DNA of 64,000 nt, taken from positions 248,001 to 312,000 of the forward strand of contig NZ_CAKKMS010000001.1 of assembly GCF_918698245.1 (NCBI RefSeq). The letters are read 5' to 3'. Source of the DNA: Pedobacter sp. Bi126. Its GTDB lineage: Bacteria; Bacteroidota; Bacteroidia; Sphingobacteriales; Sphingobacteriaceae. Below the pieces are notes generated by a model that saw only the letters and a program-made list of their open reading frames with translations, searched no databases and was not told the DNA's origin. Numbering within the stretch: position 1 is the stretch's first letter; each line of letters starts with the position of its first letter. The position numbers and the translations under genes were made by a program. Below are positions 8,230 to 17,362 of the stretch, one piece after another.

Positions 8230-11200
8230 TTAGTTAAAGTTATAACGAATTCCAACTTGTCCTTGCCATCTTGAAAGAAAAGAAGACAATGCATAAGGAA
8301 CACCACCAGTTGGCGCTCTAAATGTAAAACCGCCACCATTCGCAGGAGCATAGTTAATAAGCGAATAGGCTGTATTATTAATAAAGTAAGATTTTCCCCA
8401 ATCTTTATTGATCAGATTGCCTACGTTTATAATGTCTACAGAAAGCTGTAACGAATTTTTAGTGCCTTTAAACACAATACCTAAATCTTGCATAATACGA
8501 ACATCAAATTGGTGTTCCCAAGGCATCCTTGCAACATTACGCTCAGAATACTGGCCTCTAATTTTACTTAAATAAGGATCATTATTAATATAGTTATCTA
8601 AGGCTGCCCATTGTTCTGCAGGAGATATTGCTGGGGTAGGATTAGAACCAGTAGTAACTGCAGGTATAGTAACCAATTTGATATCAGCTTGTGTACGAGG
8701 TACAAAAATCAAATCATTACTTGGGTTACCAGATGAAATTGAATTGTCACCATTTAAATCTCCATTATAAATATAAGAGAATGGGGTTCCAGACTTACCT
8801 ACATAAAATAATGAGAAAGTAGTCGCTGAAGCTTTATTTCTGCCGTATTTAATCGAATAATTTAATGCACCTACCACTCTATGACGAAGATCATAATTAG
8901 AGTAAGCTAATGGTGGATTTTGAGGATCACCAGAAATCAATACACCTCCAAAGCCAGAGCTTGCGGTACTACTAAAACCTGAATTAATATCTTGTGATTT
9001 TCCATAAGTATAGGCAATTGAAGTATATAATCCAAAGTCAAATGATTTTTGCAACTGAGCAGTTATGTTATAAGCAGAACCACTTCTTGTATTCTGTAAT
9101 AAATAAACCTCAGTAAATTTTGCTCCATTTACCCTACCTGCTGTTGTATTAACAAAAAGAGGACGGGTATCAGCACCACCAGATAAAGACGGGTTGATTG
9201 GGGCAACAGAAGGTTTCATATTTAAGTTTTTATATGAAATATTGTTAACCGTTGAAGAATACAACCCTTCAATAGTTGCCTGAATTCCACCAGGTATTTT
9301 AAAATCAACTGCTAAATTGGCTCTAAAAACCTGAGGTAATTTAAAATTATTATCAATTAAACTAATTTGTGAAGTTGTACCAGCAACACCACCAGCAGCT
9401 GATTGGTTGTTTACATCTGGAATAAAGGTACCTGTTCCAATCGGTGCACTAACGGAACTGGTTAACATACCATTTCCTGAGAATTGATTAGATATCCATA
9501 CAAATGGAGCACGACTTGTTAATAGTCCACCACCACCTCTCAATTGAACCGAACGATCTCCTGTTAAATCCCAGTTGAAACTCAAACGTGGAGAAACAAG
9601 TATTTGACCGCTAGGAACCTGATCGGTTTTGTAATTAGGGAAAGTAGCTACAACATCAGGGTTAGCTAATGGAGTATCAAAAATTAACGGTACGTCAACT
9701 CTTAAACCAGCAATTAATTTAAAACCTTTAAAGGCATCTATTTCATCCTGGAAATAAAATCCTAACTGAGCAGCGCTAAATTTAGCTGCAGGTCTTGGAT
9801 CTCCAGGAATCTTTGAAGTACTAGTAGCAGCAGAAGGTTTTGTATTAGCTTCAAAATCTGCCAAGTTATTCCATGCATAACTTCCAGCTAAATTATTTAC
9901 AAATAAGTTTCTGATTTTATAAAACTCATTGTGTGTACCAATAGTGAAAGTATGTTTGTTTGCAAAAATTTTAAAGTTATCAGTAAATTCAAAAATATCC
10001 TGATCCAATTCATTTGCTGTTGAAGAAGCCTCTGAACCAAGTGCAGCAGACTGACTACCAGTACCTAAACCATTGATTCTGATTTGAGGGAATAAATCGC
10101 CAACAGTAGCCCTTGTATCTCTAATTCTAGAATAACCAATAATTAAATTATTAGATAAAGTACTTGAAATAGCACTTCTTAATTCTAGTACTGAATTATT
10201 TTGTTGGTCATTAAAGCGATATAGGTTACTTGCAAATCGGAAAGATGTTGCACTTCTCGAAATGTTATCATCATAAGCTTTAATGTAGTTATGACGCAAA
10301 GTTAATTGGTTCTTTGAATTGATATTCCAATCTAAACGTGCAAATAATTTATCACTTCTAGTCTCTGCATCAAATGCATCAATACCACCAGCATCATAGC
10401 CGTAACGATCTTTAGCAACTTTAGCGATTCTTAAAAGCTCAGCTGTAGAAACCGCACCTACATCACCTGAGTTAAAAGTGGTTGGTTGAACGATACTCTG
10501 TCTTTCAGCACTCACAAATAAAAATAACTTATCTTTAATAATCGGAGCACCTATTCTTGCACCGTACGTAAAATTATGGAAAGGTAATGCTTTGGTATTT
10601 GTACCATCAACACTTTTACCAATTGTGTTTTGATTTCTACCAAAAAAATAAGCTGAACCTTCTACTGTATTTGATCCAGAACGGGTAACAGCATTAACAC
10701 CACCACCAATTGCATTACTATTTGTAACGTCAAATGGAGCTAAAACAATCTGAAGTTCTTGAATCGCGTCCAAAGAAATCGGTTGTGTATTTGCCTGACC
10801 ACCTGGAGCACCAGTACTTCCTAAACCAAAAGCATCATTATTTACAGCTCCATCAATAGTTAAACCATTAAAACGATTATTAATACCACCAAATGAATTA
10901 CCATTAGCTTGCGGTGTTAAACGTGTAAAGTCTTGTAATGAACGTGATAAAGATGGTAAGTTTTGAATTTGATCCTTACTAACGTTGGTAGAAGCACCTA
11001 CTTTCTTACTGCTAAATACGGCATCTCTTTTTCCAGCAACCACAATTTCTTGTAGTTGTTTACCATTTTCACTTAAAACAAGGTTTAATAAGTAAGGCTC
11101 ACCTAACTTTAACATTGCTCCAGTTACTTTTTCTGGTTGATAGCCAACAAAACTGATTTCGAAAATATAAGGGCCACCTACACGCATGTTATTAATTACA

Positions 11201-11406
11201 AAACGGCCATCATTATTTGTTGACACAGAATATACTGTACCAGTTGGTGTATGTGTTGCTTTAACACTTGCCCCAGGTAAGGCGCCTTTGGCATCCTTAA
11301 TTGTTCCTGTCATTGATGATGAGGTTACCTGCGCATTTGCACCAACGGTAAAACCTACAAATGCAACAATAACCAGTACTAATCTTAAAAGTAAAGATTT
11401 CTTCAT
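8230..11406 (-). CDS. TonB-dependent outer-membrane receptor (Oar-like)
   Basis: A 1058-residue outer-membrane protein. Residues 1-25 are a signal peptide ending ANA. A carboxypeptidase-regulatory-like domain follows (about 30-115, GTIKDAKGALPGASVKATHTP), then a plug domain (about 130-250, with NRFNGLTIDGAVNND) and a long beta barrel ending QVGIRYNFN with a typical aromatic end. The lack of an adjacent SusD gene and the Oar-like barrel text (LTLRHNYIKAYDDN, SPRLSFNWD) suggest a SusC-independent receptor of the Oar type, whose ligand is unknown. It needs TonB/ExbBD for function. It is transcribed alone, divergent from lpdA across a 614-base A/T-rich gap. Confidence 0.9.
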   Translation of the reverse strand: MKKSLLLRLVLVIVAFVGFTVGANAQVTSSSMTGTIKDAKGALPGASVKATHTPTGTVYSVSTNNDGRFVINNMRVGGPYIFEISFVGYQPEKVTGAMLKLGEPYLLNLVLSENGKQLQEIVVAGKRDAVFSSKKVGASTNVSKDQIQNLPSLSRSLQDFTRLTPQANGNSFGGINNRFNGLTIDGAVNNDAFGLGSTGAPGGQANTQPISLDAIQELQIVLAPFDVTNSNAIGGGVNAVTRSGSNTVEGSAYFFGRNQNTIGKSVDGTNTKALPFHNFTYGARIGAPIIKDKLFLFVSAERQSIVQPTTFNSGDVGAVSTAELLRIAKVAKDRYGYDAGGIDAFDAETRSDKLFARLDWNINSKNQLTLRHNYIKAYDDNISRSATSFRFASNLYRFNDQQNNSVLELRSAISSTLSNNLIIGYSRIRDTRATVGDLFPQIRINGLGTGSQSAALGSEASSTANELDQDIFEFTDNFKIFANKHTFTIGTHNEFYKIRNLFVNNLAGSYAWNNLADFEANTKPSAATSTSKIPGDPRPAAKFSAAQLGFYFQDEIDAFKGFKLIAGLRVDVPLIFDTPLANPDVVATFPNYKTDQVPSGQILVSPRLSFNWDLTGDRSVQLRGGGGLLTSRAPFVWISNQFSGNGMLTSSVSAPIGTGTFIPDVNNQSAAGGVAGTTSQISLIDNNFKLPQVFRANLAVDFKIPGGIQATIEGLYSSTVNNISYKNLNMKPSVAPINPSLSGGADTRPLFVNTTAGRVNGAKFTEVYLLQNTRSGSAYNITAQLQKSFDFGLYTSIAYTYGKSQDINSGFSSTASSGFGGVLISGDPQNPPLAYSNYDLRHRVVGALNYSIKYGRNKASATTFSLFYVGKSGTPFSYIYNGDLNGDNSISSGNPSNDLIFVPRTQADIKLVTIPAVTTGSNPTPAISPAEQWAALDNYINNDPYLSKIRGQYSERNVARMPWEHQFDVRIMQDLGIVFKGTKNSLQLSVDIINVGNLINKDWGKSYFINNTAYSLINYAPANGGGFTFRAPTGGVPYALSSFLSRWQGQVGIRYNFN

Positions 11407-11465
11407 ACTTTGTTTTTTAAATGTTTTTGTTGTTGAATAATAAATCTAATAGGGATATTATGCCG

Positions 11466-11473
11466 CAAATGTA
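11466..11473 (-). promoter_or_regulatory. Promoter -7 element of the TonB-dependent receptor
   Basis: On the minus strand TACATTTG matches TAnnTTTG, 59 bases before the receptor ATG. Confidence 0.55.
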
Positions 11474-11480
11474 CCCAATA

Positions 11481-11700
11481 AAATTTAACACATTTTAACA
11501 TCCAATGTTAAATAATTATTAAGTCAGGCAAAACTTTTCAACATTTAACACATATTGCAGTGCTAATAACTTTCAGTTTATCAATACATTGTTTATAAAA
11601 CTAAATATTTAATAATGAAATCATCAGTTGATTATAATTTAAGCAGAAAACCTAAGTTAACATTGGTATTTTTCAAATAACACATGTTAACAACATTTTT
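11481..11700. promoter_or_regulatory. Cluster of TTAACA/TGTTAA motifs in the receptor-lpdA gap
   Basis: The 614-base intergenic region (11407-12020) is very A/T-rich and holds several TTAACA or TGTTAA hexamers. They lie near 11485, 11495, 11505 (forming TTAACAT-CCA-ATGTTAA), 11542, 11656 and 11688. This looks like a set of binding half-sites upstream of the receptor. No gene is visible in the gap. Confidence 0.4.
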
Positions 11701-11873
11701 TAAGCCATAAACATCGTTGTTATTTAACTTTTTGCCACCTTATCCATACATTATTCTGTAAATCCACCTGATTGTATTTATCATTTTTAAACAGAACGGT
11801 TAAAACAATATTCAATCATTGTAAATTTTAACTGTTATCTCAACATTGAGCTCAGCAATTGACATTTTTTTTT

Positions 11874-11881
11874 TAGTTTTG
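11874..11881 (+). promoter_or_regulatory. Possible promoter -7 element of lpdA
   Basis: TAGTTTTG matches TAnnTTTG but lies about 140 bases before the ATG at 12021, which would leave a long leader. Confidence 0.4.
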
Positions 11882-12020
11882 AACGATTGTTGCAGGATGA
11901 AGATCCTTTAACTTTTTGTAATCCGGATGTAGGCAGCCACGATTAAGGGATGAAGCCACACGATTACAGATAATACAAAACAATTAAAAACAAATCTCTT
12001 TAAAATAGATTAAAAAACAG

Positions 12021-13409
12021 ATGAATTACGACGTTATTGTTTTAGGCAGCGGCCCAGGTGGTTACGTAGCTGCAATCAGAGCTTCTCAATTGGGACTAAA
12101 AGTTGCAATTGTTGAGCGTGAATCATTAGGTGGTATTTGTTTAAACTGGGGCTGTATCCCTACTAAAGCACTTTTAAAAAGTGCTCAGGTTTTCGAATAT
12201 ATTAATCATGCTGCTGATTACGGAATTACTACTGCCGGTGCAACCGCAGATTTTGCTGCTGTGGTAAAACGCAGCCGTGGCGTTGCTGATGGCATGAGTA
12301 AAGGCGTTCAATTTTTAATGAAAAAAAATAAAATTGACGTCATTATGGGAACTGGTAAAGTAAAACCAGGAAACAAATTAGAAGTTAAAGGTGCAGATGG
12401 TTCTCAACAAGAACTCAGTGCTAAAAATATCATCATTGCTACAGGTGCCCGTTCAAGAGAACTACCTAACCTGAAACAAGATGGCAAAAAAATTATTGGC
12501 TACCGCCAGGCAATGGTACTTCCTGAACTACCAAAAAGCATGGTAGTAGTAGGTTCTGGTGCTATCGGTGTAGAATTTGCTTATTTCTACGCTACTATGG
12601 GTACAAAAGTAACCATCGTAGAATTTATGGATAACGTTGTTCCTGTTGAAGATGAAGACGTTTCTAAACAATTATTACGCAGCCTGAAAAAAGTAGGTAT
12701 CGATGTCATGACATCAGCAAGCGTAGAATCTGTTGATACCAGCGGTGCAGGCTGTAAAGTTTCTGTTAAAACAGCTTCAGGTATGCAGACTATCGAGGCC
12801 GACATCGTACTTTCGGCAGCAGGTATTGTAGCCAACATCGAAAACATTGGTTTAGAAGAAACCGGTATCAAAACGGAGAAAGGCAAAATTGTTACCGACG
12901 AATTCTATAATACTTCAGTTAAAGGTTACTATGCAATTGGCGATGTAGTAGGCGGTCAGGCACTTGCCCACGTGGCTTCTGCAGAAGGAATTATCTGTGT
13001 AGAAAAAATTGCAGGTCAGCACGCCGAGCCATTAGATTACAATAACATCCCGGGATGTACCTATTGCACGCCAGAAATTGCTTCAGTAGGTTATACCGAA
13101 AAAGCAGCAAAAGCAGCAGGTTACGAATTGAAAATCGGTAAATTCCCATTCTCTGCATCAGGTAAAGCAAGTGCTGCCGGTGCTAAAGATGGTTTTGTAA
13201 AACTAATTTTCGATGCTAAATACGGCGAATTATTAGGTGCACACATGATCGGTGCAAACGTTACCGAAATGATCGCCGAAATCGTAGTTGCCCGTAAATT
13301 AGAAACTACTGGTCACGAAATGATTAAATCTGTTCACCCTCACCCTACCATGAGCGAAGCCATAATGGAAGCTGCAGCTGATGCATACGGAGAAGTGATA
13401 CACTTATAA
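12021..13409 (+). CDS. lpdA: Dihydrolipoyl dehydrogenase (E3)
   Basis: Flavoprotein that reoxidises dihydrolipoyl groups of 2-oxoacid dehydrogenase complexes or the glycine cleavage system, passing electrons to NAD+. The 462 residues include the FAD site GSGPGGYVAA near the start, the redox-active disulfide in GGICLNWGCIPTKA (about 38-51), an NAD-binding GSGAIGVEFAYF in the middle, the second FAD motif YAIGDVVGG, and the C-terminal HPHPTMSEA with the catalytic His-Glu dyad. No E1 or E2 gene adjoins it. A terminator follows. Confidence 0.95.
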   Translation: MNYDVIVLGSGPGGYVAAIRASQLGLKVAIVERESLGGICLNWGCIPTKALLKSAQVFEYINHAADYGITTAGATADFAAVVKRSRGVADGMSKGVQFLMKKNKIDVIMGTGKVKPGNKLEVKGADGSQQELSAKNIIIATGARSRELPNLKQDGKKIIGYRQAMVLPELPKSMVVVGSGAIGVEFAYFYATMGTKVTIVEFMDNVVPVEDEDVSKQLLRSLKKVGIDVMTSASVESVDTSGAGCKVSVKTASGMQTIEADIVLSAAGIVANIENIGLEETGIKTEKGKIVTDEFYNTSVKGYYAIGDVVGGQALAHVASAEGIICVEKIAGQHAEPLDYNNIPGCTYCTPEIASVGYTEKAAKAAGYELKIGKFPFSASGKASAAGAKDGFVKLIFDAKYGELLGAHMIGANVTEMIAEIVVARKLETTGHEMIKSVHPHPTMSEAIMEAAADAYGEVIHL

Positions 13410-13475
13410 GGTAGAAGGTTTGAAGGTGGAAGGCATAAGGTGCCTCATCGATAAGTAAAACCAATATCATTTACA

Positions 13476-13508
13476 AAAACCCTTTAGTTAAAGCTGAAGG
13501 GTTTTTGT
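13476..13508 (+). terminator. Terminator after lpdA
   Basis: AAACCCTTTAG pairs with CTGAAGGGTTT (one G-T) and is followed by T residues. Confidence 0.8.
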
Positions 13509-13528
13509 ATTTTTAACCAATTCCAGTC

Positions 13529-13573
13529 TTGATACTTGATACTTGATACTCGATACTAATTACTTGATACTAC
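13529..13573. repeat. Short tandem 'TTGATAC' repeat
   Basis: Five to six near copies of the seven-base unit TTGATAC directly before the MBL-fold gene. Similar heptamer-like low-complexity stretches occur at 4290-4325, 13410-13435 and 15450-15560. Confidence 0.7.
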
Positions 13574-13577
13574 AAAA

Positions 13578-14417
13578 ATGAAACTCCACACCATAAACAC
13601 AGGCTTATTTAAATTAGATGGTGGCGCCATGTTCGGCGTTGTACCCAAGGCCATCTGGCAAAAAACAAACCCTGCTGATGCGAATAACCTTTGCACCTGG
13701 GCCATGCGTTGCCTTTTAATTGAAGAAGCTAATCAATTGATTTTAGTGGATACCGGAATTGGAAATAAACAGGATGAAAAGTTTTTCAGTCATTATTACC
13801 TGCATGGGGATGATTCGATGGAAAAATCGCTGGCGCAATTGGGTTTCAGTACGGCCGATATTACTGATGTTTTCCTCACACACCTTCATTTTGATCATGT
13901 TGGTGGGGCAATAACAAGAGAAAACGAGAAACTGATACCAGCCTTTAAAAATGCACATTATTGGAGTAATGAAAAACATTGGCAATGGGCAGTAACGCCA
14001 AATGCGAGGGAAAAAGCTTCTTTTTTAAAAGAAAACATCCTGCCAATCCAGGAAAGTGGACAGCTTAAATTTGTAGCCGAAAAAGAAAATATCGGATGGC
14101 AAAAAAATATCAATATCAGTTTCGCCTATGGCCATACCGATGCCATGATGTTGCCTAAAATCAGTTACAAAGGCAGAACCATCGTTTATATGGCCGATCT
14201 TTTACCCTCAGTTGGGCACCTTCCGCTACCTTATGTAATGGCCTATGATATGTTTCCGTTAAAAACGTTGACTGAGAAACAAGCCTTTTTAGAAGAAGCC
14301 GTAAACAACAACTACATCTTATATCTTGAACACGATCCAATTAACGAATGCTGCACTTTACAAAGAACAGAAAAAGGAATCCGTGTGGCAGAAACTTTTA
14401 ACCTAAGCGATATTTAA
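13578..14417 (+). CDS. MBL-fold metallohydrolase
   Basis: A 279-residue cytoplasmic metallo-beta-lactamase-fold hydrolase. The zinc motif T-H-L-H-F-D-H (about residues 101-107) gives the HxHxDH signature. Further ligands are in the AYGHTDAM segment (about 182-189), an ADLLP aspartate and the final EHDP histidine. The size and the early MFGVVPKAIWQ region recall quorum-quenching lactonase-like and related MBL hydrolases, but the substrate cannot be named. The next gene starts directly after its stop (TAAATG), so the two are surely co-transcribed. Confidence 0.85.
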   Translation: MKLHTINTGLFKLDGGAMFGVVPKAIWQKTNPADANNLCTWAMRCLLIEEANQLILVDTGIGNKQDEKFFSHYYLHGDDSMEKSLAQLGFSTADITDVFLTHLHFDHVGGAITRENEKLIPAFKNAHYWSNEKHWQWAVTPNAREKASFLKENILPIQESGQLKFVAEKENIGWQKNINISFAYGHTDAMMLPKISYKGRTIVYMADLLPSVGHLPLPYVMAYDMFPLKTLTEKQAFLEEAVNNNYILYLEHDPINECCTLQRTEKGIRVAETFNLSDI

Positions 14418-14978
14418 ATGATCAGACCAGCCAGGCCCGCAGATGCAGAAGAAGTTGTACCACTGATTATTCAGGCCATGGGCAAGCTGGCGAAGAAATT
14501 AACCAATGTAGAAGATGATGAAATCATTAATCGGATCTTTAAACATTTCTTCCAACAAGAGCACAACCAATACAGTTACGAAAACACTTTGATTTTTGAA
14601 GATGAGGGCAAAATTCTAGGATCTTTAAATGCCTACGATGGCGGAAAACTCCTACAGCTCCGCCAGCCATTTTTAGCATACCTGACTGAGCATTACCAGG
14701 CAAACAACACCGATCAAGGTACCGAGACCCAAAGCGGGGAATTTTACCTTGATACCATTAGTGTTAATCCACTGGCCCAAGGGAAGGGAATAGGAAAACA
14801 GCTCATTAAAGCAGGGATTGGTTGGGCTGAACAACTTGGCCACTACAACATCGGCTTATTGGTAGAACAAAACAATAACCGGGCATTAAAGCTTTACCAG
14901 AATATGGGCTTTGTTATTCAAAATGAAAAACAATTTATGGGCGGCTTGTACCATCATATGGTCTTTAAGCTCAAATAA
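14418..14978 (+). CDS. GNAT-family N-acetyltransferase
   Basis: A 186-residue acetyltransferase using acetyl-CoA. It begins MIRPARPADAEEVVPLI, the usual first strand and helix of the GNAT fold. It has the acetyl-CoA pyrophosphate-binding motif in SVNPLAQGKGIGKQLI (Q-G-K-G-I-G) and a C-terminal ALKLYQNMGFV segment. It begins at the base after the stop of the MBL-fold gene, so translational coupling is likely. The substrate is unknown; protein N-termini, amines or small metabolites are all possible. Confidence 0.85.
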   Translation: MIRPARPADAEEVVPLIIQAMGKLAKKLTNVEDDEIINRIFKHFFQQEHNQYSYENTLIFEDEGKILGSLNAYDGGKLLQLRQPFLAYLTEHYQANNTDQGTETQSGEFYLDTISVNPLAQGKGIGKQLIKAGIGWAEQLGHYNIGLLVEQNNNRALKLYQNMGFVIQNEKQFMGGLYHHMVFKLK

Positions 14979-15092
14979 ATAACCTTCCCCCAATATCGCT
15001 TTTGCGCCTCAAACGCTCCACGCCCGGCACTTCCAAAATTTATTTTCGTTTTTATTTGTATTTAATCTAAATAATACCAATTTTTGTAACCG

Positions 15093-15452
15093 ATGGAAAA
15101 AGCGTGTATCGATATTAACGAACTGGTTAACGTATTCTCAAATACCCATGGTTCTATTTATCAATCAGATAAATTAAACTGCTTTTATGTAGATTTTGGC
15201 GGCAAATTTGCTCGCTTTAATTGCCTGTCGCTTCAAAAATTAAAAAAGGTTGTGGAAGATATTGATATTGAAGCACTCCTTTTAAACACCCACAAAGCCG
15301 ATTTCGAACTGGTTACTTTTAATGGTTGTGAACACATCTATTTATTAAGTGCTTTAGAAATTATCGCTTTAAAAGATTTGTTGCAAGGTACTTTTACCAT
15401 GTTTAAACTAAATCACCTCATCAGCGACTGCCTTTATAGATTGGTTTATTAG
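15093..15452 (+). CDS. Conserved small protein of unknown function
   Basis: A 119-residue protein with no signal peptide or membrane segment and no catalytic motif that I recognise. It has a strand-rich first half (IYQSDKLNCFYVDFGGKFARF) and a helical second half ending in an aromatic tail (CLYRLVY). The codon use and spacing from the preceding unit look genuine. It stands alone, followed by a long gap of repeats. Function unknown. Confidence 0.65.
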   Translation: MEKACIDINELVNVFSNTHGSIYQSDKLNCFYVDFGGKFARFNCLSLQKLKKVVEDIDIEALLLNTHKADFELVTFNGCEHIYLLSALEIIALKDLLQGTFTMFKLNHLISDCLYRLVY

Positions 15453-15850
15453 TCATTAGTTTAGTGGTTCATTAGTCATTAGTTCAGTTGTTCATTAGCA
15501 ATTAGTTCATTGGTAAGTTCAGATTGGTTAATAGGTTAATTGCCTAAACTGGTTAACTGCTTACATCAAACTGAAAATTGCCAACTGAAAACTGTATTGT
15601 TTAACTACATCCTTTTTTCGCTCAATTCTATTCAGTTCGTCATACTGGAAAGATCCTGAGATAAACTACCAATGACAGATCTCTTAAGAAGGGTCGTCAT
15701 TGCGAGGAACGAAGATAACCGAACGAAAGTGAGCTCATGAACGCCTTTAAAACAACTGAAAAAATGAATAATCTTAATGCGCACGCTAGTAGCGATCGTT
15801 GTAAGATTGCTTCGTCGGCTGAAAAAGCCTTCTCGCAATGACGATTCTTC
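15453..15850. repeat. Low-complexity stretch and 'TCATTGCGAGG' palindromic repeat
   Basis: Bases 15453-15550 are a degenerate 'ttcattagtcattag' low-complexity run. From 15690 to 15845 there is one copy of a dispersed element that begins 'cgtcattgcgagg', carries 'cgatcgttgtaagattgcttcg' and ends 'tctcgcaatgacg', so its ends are inverted repeats. Other copies are at 16839, 24145, 54868, 62337 and 63353. The rest of the gap to 16195 shows nothing I can name. Confidence 0.75.
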
Positions 15851-16196
15851 GCGGCCTATCACTTCGTTCAAATCCCCTGTCATTAATTAATACTGATTTT
15901 TATACAATAAATTAATCCTCAGGGTGACGATCACGAGGAAAATTTTTAATATACTGTCTCATTCTTTAATCCTCAATTATTCACATACACTTAATTCACA
16001 GAAAACTGTTAGCTGAAATTGCCAACTGAAAGTCGCCTTTTATCCTTCTGATCCTCAAGCACTATCCGTTTGACGTTATTCCGCTATCCATTTCCATTCC
16101 CGCCTCTTATTTAAACTGATTACAAATAACTAATTATCAGCAATTTAGACTAATTTCATATAGCAAATAAATCACACAATATGGCTAATTTGATGT

Positions 16197-16204
16197 TACC
16201 TTTG
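16197..16204 (+). promoter_or_regulatory. Promoter -7 element of ferritin
   Basis: TACCTTTG matches TAnnTTTG, 25 bases before the ferritin ATG. Confidence 0.55.
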
Positions 16205-16229
16205 TATCATTAGTTAAGCAAAGAAAATT

Positions 16230-16757
16230 ATGAAAGACTTAATGCGCATCAAATGTTTAATATCACAGGATATTGAAACACTATTAAATCAGCAGATCAA
16301 AAAAGAAGCACACTCTTCATCACTATATTTATCAATGTCATCTTGGTGTGACCAAAATGGATTCGACTTTTCAGCAGATTATTTCTTAAAGCAATCTGAA
16401 GAAGAAAGAGTACACCAGCTTAAATTGTTCAAATATGTCTTGGATATGGGCGGAAACGCAATATCTCCGGAAGTTTCTGGCATAAAAACTGAATTTGCCG
16501 GATTTAGAGAAGTTTTCGAAGATGCTTTAGAAGCAGAAATCGCCATTACCCAAAGTTTTAAAAACCTGGCTTCTAAATGCCATAAAGAACAGGATTTTGT
16601 AACGATGGAATTCTTAAACTGGTTCTTGAAAGAGCAACGCGAAGAAGAATACAAAGCCCGCAGGGCATTAGAATTGTTCGAAGTGATTGGCGAAGAAGGC
16701 ACAGGAAGATGGGAAATTGATAAACATGTGAACAAAATCACCTATTCGGAAGAATAA
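16230..16757 (+). CDS. Ferritin (non-haem iron storage protein)
   Basis: Cytoplasmic 24-mer cage protein that oxidises and stores iron. In the 175-residue product the ferroxidase ligands appear as E26, E59, H62, E103 and Q136, exactly nine residues shifted from the E. coli FtnA positions 17, 50, 53, 94 and 127. The extra nine residues at the front suggest translation could instead start at Met5 (16242). The ferritin-type QREEE (not the bacterioferritin haem Met) supports FtnA rather than Bfr. A promoter element and a terminator frame it as a single-gene unit. No Fur-like site was recognised. Confidence 0.92.
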   Translation: MKDLMRIKCLISQDIETLLNQQIKKEAHSSSLYLSMSSWCDQNGFDFSADYFLKQSEEERVHQLKLFKYVLDMGGNAISPEVSGIKTEFAGFREVFEDALEAEIAITQSFKNLASKCHKEQDFVTMEFLNWFLKEQREEEYKARRALELFEVIGEEGTGRWEIDKHVNKITYSEE

Positions 16758-16777
16758 CAACAACAAAACATATATTG

Positions 16778-16812
16778 AAAGCTATCCCGATTAAATCAGG
16801 ATAGCTTTTTTT
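16778..16812 (+). terminator. Terminator after ferritin
   Basis: AAAGCTATCC pairs with GGATAGCTTT and is followed by further T residues, 20 bases after the stop. Confidence 0.9.
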
Positions 16813-16834
16813 ATGCACTTAGAATCCAAACGAG

Positions 16835-16935
16835 GGGTCGTCATTGCGAGGAGGAACGACAAAGCAATCTTACAACGATCGCTACAATCCATAGTTATAA
16901 GATTGCTTCGTCGGCTGAAAAAAGCCTTCTCGCGA
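16835..16935. repeat. 'TCATTGCGAGG' dispersed palindromic repeat
   Basis: Second copy of the element at 15690-15845. It has 'cgtcattgcgaggaggaacgac' at one end and a decayed 'tctcgcgattacgac' at the other. Confidence 0.75.
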
Positions 16936-17020
16936 TTACGACTTTCTCTGAGAACGCTCCATTTACTATGTTTCATCCGATTACGATCGGATCGAGATTA
17001 ACAACCGATAATAAAAAGAA

Positions 17021-17043
17021 AAGCTCCAGCAAAACTGGAGCTT
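17021..17043. terminator. Hairpin 1 upstream of the ATP-grasp operon
   Basis: AAGCTCCAG pairs with CTGGAGCTT around CAAAA. The T tract is short, so it is either a weak terminator or an RNA structure. Confidence 0.55.
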
Positions 17044-17095
17044 ATTGGTTTAGGATGTTTAGTTTATGTTGATTATGAATAAGTCTTAATGCTTT

Positions 17096-17130
17096 TTGTA
17101 AAAAAAGCGCCGTTGCCAGCGCTTTTTTTA
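17096..17130. terminator. Hairpin 2 (terminator-like) upstream of the ATP-grasp operon
   Basis: Seven A and GCGC pair with GCGC and seven T around a CGTTGCCA loop. It is symmetric, so it can terminate either strand. The remaining 230 bases to the next ATG are A/T-rich with no clear motif. Confidence 0.65.
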
Positions 17131-17362
17131 AACCAAATATATAATAATAATTAACGAGCATTACAAAAGTACAAACTTTATTCATATTAGCAAGTATTTT
17201 TATTAAAAAATTTAAATATTTTAATAAAAAATAGATAAAACACTAAAATGCAGACTAAAAAAATAAAACAAATAGATATAAATCATATAAAAATTAATTT
17301 TTAATACAAAAACATTAGTTTTTTCCTTACAAAATCATAATTTAAGGAAATATTTAAGCAAA

